Source: DATFVJ01 sp035517695
GTDB lineage: Bacteria > Actinomycetota > Actinomycetes > Streptosporangiales > Streptosporangiaceae
Length of the DNA: 64,000 nucleotides
NCBI GenBank assembly: GCA_035517695.1
Contig: DATIYI010000082.1
Location: 9,795 to 73,794 of the forward strand
Direction of reading: 5' to 3'
In this document: positions 9,361 to 17,019 of the stretch, in pieces
How positions within the stretch are numbered: the stretch's first letter is position 1
Layout of the letters: every line of letters begins with the position of its first letter
Translations under genes and position numbers: made by a program
The notes under the pieces: generated by a model
What the model saw: only the letters and a program-made list of their open reading frames with translations
The model's database searches: none
Told to the model about the DNA's origin: nothing

Positions 9361-9822
9361 TCAACGGCGGACCGGCAGATGCGAAGACACGTCCGCCCGC
9401 GGACCGCTCGCCCGGATCGCGCCGCCTTCGACCCCCTCCTGCCAGGTGAGATCTCCGGTCGCGAGCCGCAGCCACGTCACCGGGTCCGTCTCGACCACGT
9501 TCGGCGGCGTGCCTCTGGTGTGCACTGGGCCCGGCATGCACTGCACCGCGCCGTACGGCGGCACGCGCACCTCGACCGCCCGGCCCGGAGCGGCCCCCGC
9601 GAGCAGGTCGAGCAGGTATCTCACTGCGACCCGGAGCGCGCCGGGCTGCGGGCACAGGCCCGCGCCGATAGCCGCGAGCGCGGCATCAACGCAGGCGGAC
9701 TGAAGCTCGGCGAGCCCGAGCGGGCCTCGATCAAGGCCGGCGGAAGGCGGGTCGCCAAGCTCCGCCAGTTGAGCGGCCAGCGCGGCGAGCACACCCTCGG
9801 GAGACGGGCGTCGTGATGGCAC
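9361..9822 (-). CDS. SCP2-like (sterol carrier family) protein
   Basis: A 153-residue cytoplasmic protein that in Streptomyces lies just upstream of purF and is annotated as sterol-carrier family. Core blocks are AVRYLLDLLAGAAPGRAVEV, RVPPYGAVQCMPGPVHTRGT and PPNVVETDPVTWLRLATGDL followed by TW, resembling the lipid-binding alpha/beta fold seen next to maleylpyruvate isomerase-like domains. A GTG at 9822 starts it with no strong ribosome site. Its stop is 20 bases before purF, so co-transcription is likely. A direct role in purine synthesis is not known; the link is positional. Confidence 0.7.
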   Translation of the reverse strand: MPSRRPSPEGVLAALAAQLAELGDPPSAGLDRGPLGLAELQSACVDAALAAIGAGLCPQPGALRVAVRYLLDLLAGAAPGRAVEVRVPPYGAVQCMPGPVHTRGTPPNVVETDPVTWLRLATGDLTWQEGVEGGAIRASGPRADVSSHLPVRR

Positions 9823-10019
9823 GCAACGGAAGCTACCTCACGGTACTGGCCGCCGCGGTAGCCGCCGCCCGTCGTCTTGCTGAACGGAAGCGGCCCGCCG
9901 CGCCACCATCAGGCCCTCTTCACGACCCTGGCCAGCCAGCAGCTCGCCGGGCTCGTCAACCCTGGCCCCGGGGCCGGTTCGGCGCAGCCGTGACCGAGAA
10001 CCGATGGAGCCGAGGGACC

Positions 10020-10128
10020 GAAGGCGCCAGCCCAAGGACCGCAAGAACCCCGAAGGCGCCAGCCCAAGGACCGCAAGAACCCCGAAGGACCCGAAGGACC
10101 CGAAGAACCCGAAGAACCCGAAGGAACA
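10020..10128. repeat. Exact 32-bp tandem duplication followed by 9-bp repeats
   Basis: Two exact head-to-tail copies of a 32-bp unit (10020-10051, 10052-10083; starts gaaggcgccagcccaagg) are followed by five 9-bp units gaaggaccc/gaagaaccc. They lie in the ~320-bp gap between the end of purL and the SCP2-like gene. No gene is credible there, although open frames through the repeat would give Pro-Lys-Asn or Gly-Ser strings. Confidence 0.8.
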
Positions 10129-10144
10129 CCTGGCGACTCCGTTG

Positions 10145-12445
10145 TCAGTCGAACAAGGCGGGCAGGGTGTGCTCGTGCACGGCGGCCAGTTCGGTCAGGG
10201 GAATCGCGAAGCATCCCTCGACATCAAGTTTGTCCCCACCGACCGTGCCCAGCACCGTGGCGGGAACGCCATGGTCCGCGCAGAGCTGGGTGAACGCTGA
10301 CTCGCGGCCGGGCCGCACCGCCACTACCGCGCGTGCCGCCGACTCACCGAACAGCCAGACGAACGGGTCGCCGGGCAGCCGGACCTGGCAGCCGAGACCA
10401 CCCCGCAGGCACGATTCGGCGAGCGCCACGGCCAGGCCGCCATCGGAAAGATCGTGCGCGGCATCAACCATGGCGCCGGCCGCCGCGGCCATCAGCGTAT
10501 GGTCCAGCTGACGCTCCGATATGAGGTTCACCCTCGGTGGGCTGCCGCCCAGATGACCGTGCATCACGTGCGCCCAGGCTGAGCCGCCGAATTCCGGCCG
10601 GGTCTCCCCGAGCAGCACGACCCTCGCTCCAGGGCTGACGAATCCGATCGTGACCCGGTCACGAACGTCGTCGTGCACACCAAGCACGCCCACCACCGGC
10701 GTCGGATGGATGGCCGCGTTGTCGGTCTGGTTGTAGAAGCTCACGTTGCCGCCGGTCACCGGCAGGCCGAGCGCCGCACAACCGTCGGCGAGGCCACGAA
10801 CCGCCTCGGCGAACTGCCACATCACCGCGGGCTCCTCGGGTGAGCCGAAATTGAGGCAGTTGGTGACCGCGAGCGGCCGCGCGCCGGTGGCCGCCACGTT
10901 CCTGCACGCCTCGGCGAGGGCAAGCTGGGCGCCCGCGTAGGGGTCCAGCCTCGTATAACGCGCGTTGCCGTCGGTTGCTAGCGCCACCCCGAGCCCGCTG
11001 TCCTCGTCGATCCGCAGTACGCCCGCGTCGTCAGGCACCGCGAGCACCGTGTTCCCGCGCACGTAACGGTCGTACTGCTGGGTCACCCACGTCTTGGCAG
11101 CTAGGTCCGGGCTGCCAAGCAGCGCAAGCAGGGTGTCACGGAGCCCGGCGGCGCCGCCGGGCCTCGGCAGCGCCGCCGCGTCGTCCGCGGCGAGCGCGTC
11201 CTGGCTCGCTGGCCGCTGCGCGGGCCGGTCGTAGACGGGACCCTCGTCGGCCGCCGTGCTTGGCGGGATGTCCACCACCACGTCACCGTGCCAGGTCATC
11301 ACGAGCCGGCCGGTGCCGGTGACCTCGCCGATCACGGTCGCTGGCACGTCCCAGCCGGCGCAGATGCGCATGAACTCGGCCACGGAGCCCGGTTCGGTAA
11401 CGGCCATCATGCGTTCCTGTGACTCGCTCATCAGGATCTCGGCTGGGCCCAGCGACGGATCGCGCAGCGGCACCGCGTCCAATTCGACCCGCATGCCGCC
11501 CGTACCTGCCGCGGCGAGCTCGGCGGTCGCGCACGACACGCCGGCGGCGCCCAGATCCTGGATACCCGTGATGATTCCGGCTCCGAAAAGCTCCAGGCAG
11601 CATTCGACAAGCAGTTTCTCCATGAACGGATCGCCGACCTGGACGCTTGGGCGTTTCGCCGCGCTGCCAGCGCTGGCGTCACCGAACGTGGCGCTGGCGA
11701 GCACCGAGGCGCCGCCGATGCCATCCGGACCTGTATGCGCGCCGAAGAGGATCACCTTGTTGCCCGGCCCCGACGCGGCGGCCGACTTCAGGTCCTGGTG
11801 CCGCATCACCCCCACGCACAGCGCGTTCACCAGCGGGTTTCCCGCGTAACACCGGTCGAAGGCGAGCTCACCGCCGATGTTGGGCAGGCCGAGGCAGTTG
11901 CCATAGAAGGAGATACCGCCGACCACGCCTGGCACCACCCGGCGAGTATCCGGCGCGTCCGCGGGGCCGAACCGCAGCGAGTCCATCACCGCGACCGGCC
12001 TGGCGCCCATGGCCAGGATGTCCCGCACGATCCCGCCGACACCGGTCGCGGCTCCCTGATGCGGCTCCACATACGACGGATGGTTGTGCGATTCGATCTT
12101 GAAGGTCACCGCGTAACCGTGACCGACGTCCACGACACCAGCGTTCTGGCCCATGCCGGCGAGCAGCGCATCGCTGCGCGCCATGGTGGCCGCGAGCCGC
12201 CGCAGGTGCACCTTGGACGACTTATACGAGCAGTGCTCGCTCCACATAACCGAGTAGATGGCCAGTTCGGCATCGGTGGGCCTGCGGCCGAGGATCGCGA
12301 CTATCCGCTCGTATTCCGCCGTGCCCAGGCCAAGCTCGGCGTACGGCTGCGCCCGCTCCGGTGTGCACGCCGCATCCTCGACGGTGTCCTGACCGGTACC
12401 GGCCGCCCCCGGCGCCCGGCTGCTCACCGTGCCGCCTTCCGCCAT
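10145..12445 (-). CDS. purL: Phosphoribosylformylglycinamidine synthase subunit PurL
   Basis: Large subunit of FGAM synthase, which amidates FGAR using ATP and ammonia from PurQ. At 766 residues it is the small bacterial type that needs PurQ and PurS. Two PurM-like halves are seen: the first with LAIYSVMWSEHCSYKSSKVH, FKIESHNHPSYVEPHQGAAT, GVGGIVRDILAMGARPVAVM, VGGISFYGNCLGLPNIGGE and IQDLGAAGVSCATAELAAAG; the second with TATGARPLAVTNCLNFGSP-like block, GLPVTGGNVSFYNQT and AAHDLSDGGLAVALAESC. The ATG at 12445 has AGGCG about seven bases upstream and sits 16 bases after the purQ stop, consistent with one operon. Confidence 0.96.
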   Translation of the reverse strand: MAEGGTVSSRAPGAAGTGQDTVEDAACTPERAQPYAELGLGTAEYERIVAILGRRPTDAELAIYSVMWSEHCSYKSSKVHLRRLAATMARSDALLAGMGQNAGVVDVGHGYAVTFKIESHNHPSYVEPHQGAATGVGGIVRDILAMGARPVAVMDSLRFGPADAPDTRRVVPGVVGGISFYGNCLGLPNIGGELAFDRCYAGNPLVNALCVGVMRHQDLKSAAASGPGNKVILFGAHTGPDGIGGASVLASATFGDASAGSAAKRPSVQVGDPFMEKLLVECCLELFGAGIITGIQDLGAAGVSCATAELAAAGTGGMRVELDAVPLRDPSLGPAEILMSESQERMMAVTEPGSVAEFMRICAGWDVPATVIGEVTGTGRLVMTWHGDVVVDIPPSTAADEGPVYDRPAQRPASQDALAADDAAALPRPGGAAGLRDTLLALLGSPDLAAKTWVTQQYDRYVRGNTVLAVPDDAGVLRIDEDSGLGVALATDGNARYTRLDPYAGAQLALAEACRNVAATGARPLAVTNCLNFGSPEEPAVMWQFAEAVRGLADGCAALGLPVTGGNVSFYNQTDNAAIHPTPVVGVLGVHDDVRDRVTIGFVSPGARVVLLGETRPEFGGSAWAHVMHGHLGGSPPRVNLISERQLDHTLMAAAAGAMVDAAHDLSDGGLAVALAESCLRGGLGCQVRLPGDPFVWLFGESAARAVVAVRPGRESAFTQLCADHGVPATVLGTVGGDKLDVEGCFAIPLTELAAVHEHTLPALFD

Positions 12446-12461
12446 CGCAGCGCCTGGCCGG

Positions 12462-13145
12462 TCACGCGCTCACCTGCCCGGCGGTGGTGCGGGAAACGGC
12501 AGCGGCGAAGAAGCCGAGCCCATCGGCACTCGGGCCGGTGAGCGTGTCGATGGCGTGCTCCGGATGCGGCATCAGGCCCACCACGTTTCCCGCGGCATTC
12601 GAAACGCCCGCGATGCCCGCCGCGGAGCCGTTCGGGTCCCTACCGAGGTAACGGGCAATCACGCGGCCGCCGTCCGTCAGGTCCGTTAGCATCGCGGCGC
12701 TGGCCACGTAGCGGCCCTCGCCGCTCTTCAGCGGCACCACTATCTCCTGCCCAGGGGTGTAGTGATACGTCCAAGCGGTCCCGGTGCTCTCGATGCGCAG
12801 GCGCTGATCGCGGTTGATGAAGTGCAGTCCGGCGTTGCGGGTCAGCGCGCCCGGCAGCAAGTGCGCCTCGCAGAGGATCTGGAAGCCGTTGCAGATGCCG
12901 AGCACGGGCAGGCCGACCCGAGCCGCCGGCACCAGTTCGGACATTATCGGCGCGAATCGAGCGATCGCGCCGCAACGCAGGTAATCGCCGTAGGAGAAGC
13001 CACCGGGCAGGATCACGGCGTCCACGCCGCGCAAATCACGGTCGGCGTGCCAGAGCCTGACCGGTTCGCCGCCAGCTCGGGCCACCGCACGCGCGGCGTC
13101 GTTGTCGTCGAGCGATCCGGGGAACGTGACAATGCCTACCCGCAC
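12462..13145 (-). CDS. purQ: Phosphoribosylformylglycinamidine synthase subunit PurQ
   Basis: Class I glutamine amidotransferase subunit that delivers ammonia to PurL. The 227-residue form starts with the GTG at 13145 (VRVGIVTFPGSLDDNDAARA), which fits family length and has AAGGTCC upstream; an in-frame GTG ten codons earlier (13175) is the alternative. Triad motifs are visible: nucleophile GLPVLGICNGFQILCEAHLL with Cys in GICNG, and the His/Glu pair in VVGLMPHPEHAIDTL. ILPGGFSYGDYLRCGAIA forms the oxyanion region. It lies between the HATPase-like gene and purL on the same strand. Confidence 0.95.
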   Translation of the reverse strand: MRVGIVTFPGSLDDNDAARAVARAGGEPVRLWHADRDLRGVDAVILPGGFSYGDYLRCGAIARFAPIMSELVPAARVGLPVLGICNGFQILCEAHLLPGALTRNAGLHFINRDQRLRIESTGTAWTYHYTPGQEIVVPLKSGEGRYVASAAMLTDLTDGGRVIARYLGRDPNGSAAGIAGVSNAAGNVVGLMPHPEHAIDTLTGPSADGLGFFAAAVSRTTAGQVSA

Positions 13146-13285
13146 CCTGGACCTTGGTTTCTCGGTCCGCTGCACAGCCGAAGGCTACCGCTGCCGGGCC
13201 CCACGGCCCGACCCGATGACTTGGCTAGGTGAACCTGATACCCCAGCCGCGCGCTGAAGGCGGCCAGGACCGCCGCCTGCGCGGG

Positions 13286-14053
13286 TCAGCCCGCGTGGCG
13301 GAGCTTGCGGCCAGAAAGGCCGGCCAGCGGCGCGTCCCGTCGCCATGCGACCTGCTTGCGCATCGACACCACCGTGCCGCGGCCGGGACCGCTCTGCAGC
13401 GTAACGTCGTCCACCAGGGCACGCATGATCTGCAGACCTCGCCCCGACTCTGGCAGCCGGGCAATAACCCGGTCGTCCACGCGTGGCGCTGATGGCGTGG
13501 GACGGTATGCGCGCTGCGCCGTCGCGAGGTTGGTACGGCGGCGCGCGGAACGCACGGGCTCGCGAACAGGATCCTCGGCGAGCGCCGCGTTCTTCGCTGG
13601 CTCGCGACGCTCGCGGCCGCTGTCGGGATCTTCCGCAACGAGGCCGGGAGCCTTGGCGCGGTCAGGACTTAGACTGCGAGAGGCGCGGGTTGATGCCCGC
13701 TGCGTGGGCTGAGCGCCGCGAATCCTGTCTGGCCGCGCTGCGGCCTGCCCGGCGCGCGCGCTGAACCCCGGGCCGGAATCGACGACTTCGACCAGGCAGC
13801 CACTCGGGCCGACGCTGGTTACCACCTCGTAGCGCCGTGCGCTCCCCCCATGCCTCAGCACGTTCGTGCACGCCTCGCTGACGGCGACGAGGATGTCATC
13901 GATACAGTCATCAACCACACCGAAATTACGCAACGTGTCACCAAGGACACGTCGCATCACGGGCACGCTGACAGCCTCGCACGGAAAGGCGAGGCAGAAC
14001 TTGACGTTCACGGTCAGCTCCTCAGTCCGTCTCACCAGGGCGAGCCCCTCCAT
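13286..14053 (-). CDS. HATPase_c anti-sigma-type ATP-binding protein with lid insertion
   Basis: A 255-residue protein of the RsbW/SpoIIAB-like GHKL class, common in actinomycetes, that usually binds sigma or anti-anti-sigma factors. Residues ~17-96 contain FCLAFPCEAVSVPVMRRVLG, the N box VAVSEACTNVLRHGG (Glu60, Asn64) and the G1 box VVDSGPGF (Asp92). The G2 box GRGLQIMRALVD (~204) and GRGTVVSM (~225) complete the ATP site. Between G1 and G2, where ~10 residues are usual, lies ~100 residues of Arg/Ala/Pro/Ser-rich, probably disordered sequence. It sits inside the purS-purQ interval on the same strand. The ATG has AGG five bases upstream. Kinase activity is unproven. Confidence 0.75.
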   Translation of the reverse strand: MEGLALVRRTEELTVNVKFCLAFPCEAVSVPVMRRVLGDTLRNFGVVDDCIDDILVAVSEACTNVLRHGGSARRYEVVTSVGPSGCLVEVVDSGPGFSARAGQAAARPDRIRGAQPTQRASTRASRSLSPDRAKAPGLVAEDPDSGRERREPAKNAALAEDPVREPVRSARRRTNLATAQRAYRPTPSAPRVDDRVIARLPESGRGLQIMRALVDDVTLQSGPGRGTVVSMRKQVAWRRDAPLAGLSGRKLRHAG

Positions 14054-14177
14054 AGCAACCTGCGTTATCTCCAGTCAACCTCGTCACATTGTGAAAGGCT
14101 TCCCATGACACGCCGCTGATAATCGTGAACTTTTGGTGCCCACTGGACACAAAGCCCGTCACGCGTTGTGCGGATAA

Positions 14178-14420
14178 TCACTCTGGACGAAGCGAGAACT
14201 CCTCGATCACCGGATTGGCGAGCAAGTCGGCGGCCAGCTTGCCGATCTCCGCGAGCGCCGCCTCGTCCGCTGGGCCGCCGATCTCGACTTCGAAACGCTT
14301 GCCCTGCCGGACCGCGCTAACCTGACCGAATCCAAGTCGCCTGGCCGCGCTAGCGATGGCCTCCCCCTGTGGATCGTGGATCTCCGGCTTGAGCATCACG
14401 TCCACAATCACGCGTGCCAC
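14178..14420 (-). CDS. purS: Phosphoribosylformylglycinamidine synthase subunit PurS
   Basis: Small (80-residue) dimeric subunit that bridges PurL and PurQ and is required for ammonia channelling in Gram-positive FGAM synthase. Sequence runs VIVDVMLKPEIHDPQGEAIA, ARRLGFGQVSAVRQGKRFEV and ADLLANPVIEEFSL, typical of PurS. It starts at the GTG at 14420 with GGGAGGA four to five bases upstream. It is the first gene of the minus-strand pur block and is divergent from the dehydrogenase operon. Confidence 0.95.
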   Translation of the reverse strand: MARVIVDVMLKPEIHDPQGEAIASAARRLGFGQVSAVRQGKRFEVEIGGPADEAALAEIGKLAADLLANPVIEEFSLRPE

Positions 14421-14495
14421 GTGTCCTCCCTGTACTTGTTGTCGCCATTGTCGTCCAGTACCTTGTCCACCGCCTCGTGTACTGCGCCACTGCGC

Positions 14496-14573
14496 GCTAC
14501 TCCGCTACTCCGCTACTGGGGGGCTACTGGGGGGCTACTGCCTTACTTGGGGGCTACTGCGTTACTGCGGGGG
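14496..14573 (+). repeat. CTACT/poly-G repeat in leader of the 2-oxoacid dehydrogenase operon
   Basis: Repeated ctact blocks alternate with four G-tracts on the plus strand (14518-14523, 14529-14534, 14549-14553, 14569-14573; lengths 6, 6, 5, 5; spacers 5, 14 and 15). The 450-bp interval between purS and the E1 alpha gene holds no convincing gene. The repeat lies ~300 bp before the E1 alpha start and could form a G-quadruplex or a slippage hot spot. Confidence 0.7.
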
Positions 14574-14867
14574 CCGCGCGTGCTACTTTCAGCCGCGGCG
14601 CGCCGCCTTGTCACCAAGTGCGCGCCACGACACGCAGCGTACTGCCGTTGGCTTCGGCCAGGCCGGGGGCCTGGCAGGGAACCTGCGGGTTTGGCCCCGC
14701 GTGGTTGCGCCGGATACGGGGATATCTGTCACGATGATTTCTGTGGCCTACGCAGGGCCGCAGTGCATAAGTGTCTCCGCGAACCGTCACAACGGGGCAC
14801 GGAGCGGCCGATCGGCCACGTCGCGGCGATCCCGCGGCCGGGCCCCGACAAAGCATTGGAGTGGCAC

Positions 14868-16022
14868 GTGACCGCCGATGTGGACGGTGCGGCCGCCGCC
14901 GCATCCCACCCTGCAGGCCTTGACGGGCTGGCGAGGGCCCCGCAGGAGCTTGTTCAGCTCCTGACGCCAGAGGGCCAACGAGTCGAGCACCCGGGCTTTC
15001 CGCTCGACGTTTCGGTGGACGACATTCGCGGGCTATACCGCGACCTGGTCCTCGTGCGCAGGATCGACACCGAGGCGGTGGCGCTTCAGCGCCAGGGCGA
15101 ACTCGGCATCTGGGCCTCGCTGCTCGGCCAGGAAGCCGCACAGATCGGTTCTGGCCGCGCGCTCGCGCCGCGCGACATGGCGTTTCCGACCTACCGTGAA
15201 CATGGCGTCGCTTGGTGCCGGGGTCTGGACCCGATGAAGCTCTTGGAGCTTTTCCGCGGCGTCAGCCACGGTGGCTGGGACCCTGCCGAGCACAACTTCC
15301 ATCTCTACTCGATCGTGATCGGCAGCCAGGCCCTGCACGCGACCGGCTACGCGATGGGCATTCAGCGCGACGGTGAAACCGGTGAGGACGGCGCGGCCAC
15401 CATCGTCTATTTCGGCGATGGCGCCACCAGCCAGGGCGATGTGAACGAGTCGTTCATCTGGGCGTCGGTGTTCAACGCCCCCGTCGTGTTCTTCTGCCAG
15501 AACAATCAGTGGGCAATCTCGGAGCCGCTGGAGAAGCAGAGCCGCATACCGCTGTACCAGCGGGCACGCGGATTCGGCTTCCCCGGGGTCCGGGTGGACG
15601 GCAACGATGTGCTCGGCTGCCTAGCGGTCACGCGCGCCGCGCTGCAGGCGGCGAGGGAAGGCCAGGGGCCCACGCTGATCGAGGCGTACACGTACCGGAT
15701 GGGCGCGCACACGACCTCCGATGACCCCACCCGTTACCGGCTGGCGGCCGAACTCGAGGCGTGGAAGCTGAAGGACCCGATCGAGCGGGTGAAGGCGTAC
15801 CTGGTCCGCAGCGCGCTGGCCGACGCCTCGTTCTTCGCGGACATCGAGAAGCAGGCCGCAGAATTGGGCACCCAGATCAGGACGGCGTGCCTGTCGATGC
15901 CCGACCCCAAGCCGGCGCAGATATTCGAGAATGTCTACGCCGAGCCCCACCCGCTGCTGGACGCGGAACGCGAGCAATTCACCGCCTATCTGAACTCGTT
16001 CGCGGACGAGGAGGGTGCGTGA
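14868..16022 (+). CDS. bkdA: Branched-chain-type 2-oxoacid dehydrogenase E1 alpha
   Basis: Thiamine-diphosphate E1 alpha subunit, 384 residues, that decarboxylates branched-chain 2-oxoacids and transfers the acyl group to E2-lipoyl. It closely resembles Streptomyces BkdA: QLLTPEGQRVEHPGFPLDVS, GELGIWASLLGQEAAQIGSG, FPTYREHGVAWCRGLDPMKL, the TPP motif YFGDGATSQGDVNESFIWAS ending in QNNQWAISEP, and RMGAHTTSDDPTRYR. The GTG at 14868 was chosen because family homology begins soon after it; the frame extends upstream through repeat DNA. Pyruvate as substrate cannot be excluded by sequence, but Vdh nearby favours branched-chain acids. Its stop overlaps the next ATG. Confidence 0.88.
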   Translation: MTADVDGAAAAASHPAGLDGLARAPQELVQLLTPEGQRVEHPGFPLDVSVDDIRGLYRDLVLVRRIDTEAVALQRQGELGIWASLLGQEAAQIGSGRALAPRDMAFPTYREHGVAWCRGLDPMKLLELFRGVSHGGWDPAEHNFHLYSIVIGSQALHATGYAMGIQRDGETGEDGAATIVYFGDGATSQGDVNESFIWASVFNAPVVFFCQNNQWAISEPLEKQSRIPLYQRARGFGFPGVRVDGNDVLGCLAVTRAALQAAREGQGPTLIEAYTYRMGAHTTSDDPTRYRLAAELEAWKLKDPIERVKAYLVRSALADASFFADIEKQAAELGTQIRTACLSMPDPKPAQIFENVYAEPHPLLDAEREQFTAYLNSFADEEGA

Positions 16023-17005
16023 TGACCACACTCAACTTGGCCAAGGCACTCAACGAGGGCCTGCGCAAGTCACTAGAACGCGATCAGAAGGTCCTCATCA
16101 TGGGTGAGGATGTCGGCAAGCTCGGCGGCGTGTTCCGCGTCACCGACGGCCTCCAGAAGGACTTCGGCGAGAGCCGGGTGATCGACACGCCGCTTGCGGA
16201 GTCGGGCATCGTCGGTACGGCGATCGGGCTCGCACTGCGCGGCTACCGGCCCGTGTGCGAGATCCAGTTCGACGGCTTCGTGTTCCCCGCTTTCAACCAG
16301 ATCGTCAACCAACTGGCCAAGATGCACCTGCGCTCGCTCGGTCACGTCAGCCTGCCCGTCGTCATCCGGATCCCCTTTGGGGGCGGCATCGGCGCGGTCG
16401 AGCACCACAGCGAATCACCCGAGGCCTACTTCGCCCATACCGCCGGGCTGCACGTGGTCGCATGCGCCAATCCCGCGGACGCGTTCACTATGATCCAGCA
16501 AGCGGTTGCCAGCCCAGATCCAGTGATCTTCTTCGAGCCCAAACGGCGCTACTGGGACCGCGGTGAGGTCGACGTGTCACTCGACCTTTGCGACGCCCAC
16601 CCGCTCGACCGTGCGAAGATCCTTACGGAGGGCGCCGACGTGACCCTGCTCGCGTACGGGCCGATGGTCAAGACAAGCCTGGAGGCGGCGGCTGCCGCAC
16701 AGGACGACGGGCGAAGCGTCGAAGTGATCGACCTGAGATCACTGTCACCCTTCGACGTGGAGACGGTCTGCGCCTCGGTCGAGCGGACCGGCCGGTGCGT
16801 GGTCGTGCATGAGGCGCCGGTCTTCGCGGGACTCGGCGCGGAGGTCGCGGCGCGGGTCACCGAGATGTGCTTCTACCACCTCGAGGCGCCGGTGCTGCGC
16901 GTCGGCGGCTTCTCCACGCCATACCCGCCATCCAGGCTCGAGGATCACTACCTGCCCGACCTGGACCGGGTTCTTGACACCGTAGACCGCACCTTCGGCT
17001 ACTGA
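16022..17005 (+). CDS. bkdB: Branched-chain-type 2-oxoacid dehydrogenase E1 beta
   Basis: The 327-residue beta subunit that forms the alpha2beta2 E1 with the preceding gene. Motifs: LIMGEDVGKLGGVFRVTDGL, DTPLAESGIVGTAIGLALRG, FDGFVFPAFNQIVNQLAKMH, RIPFGGGIGAVEHHSESPEA, and the C-terminal transketolase-type fold ending SRLEDHYLPDLDRVLD. The ATG at 16022 shares one base with the E1 alpha TGA, indicating coupled translation. No E3 (dihydrolipoyl dehydrogenase) gene follows in the window, so E3 must be encoded elsewhere. Confidence 0.9.
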   Translation: MTTLNLAKALNEGLRKSLERDQKVLIMGEDVGKLGGVFRVTDGLQKDFGESRVIDTPLAESGIVGTAIGLALRGYRPVCEIQFDGFVFPAFNQIVNQLAKMHLRSLGHVSLPVVIRIPFGGGIGAVEHHSESPEAYFAHTAGLHVVACANPADAFTMIQQAVASPDPVIFFEPKRRYWDRGEVDVSLDLCDAHPLDRAKILTEGADVTLLAYGPMVKTSLEAAAAAQDDGRSVEVIDLRSLSPFDVETVCASVERTGRCVVVHEAPVFAGLGAEVAARVTEMCFYHLEAPVLRVGGFSTPYPPSRLEDHYLPDLDRVLDTVDRTFGY

Positions 17006-17019
17006 GAGGCCCATGCCTG

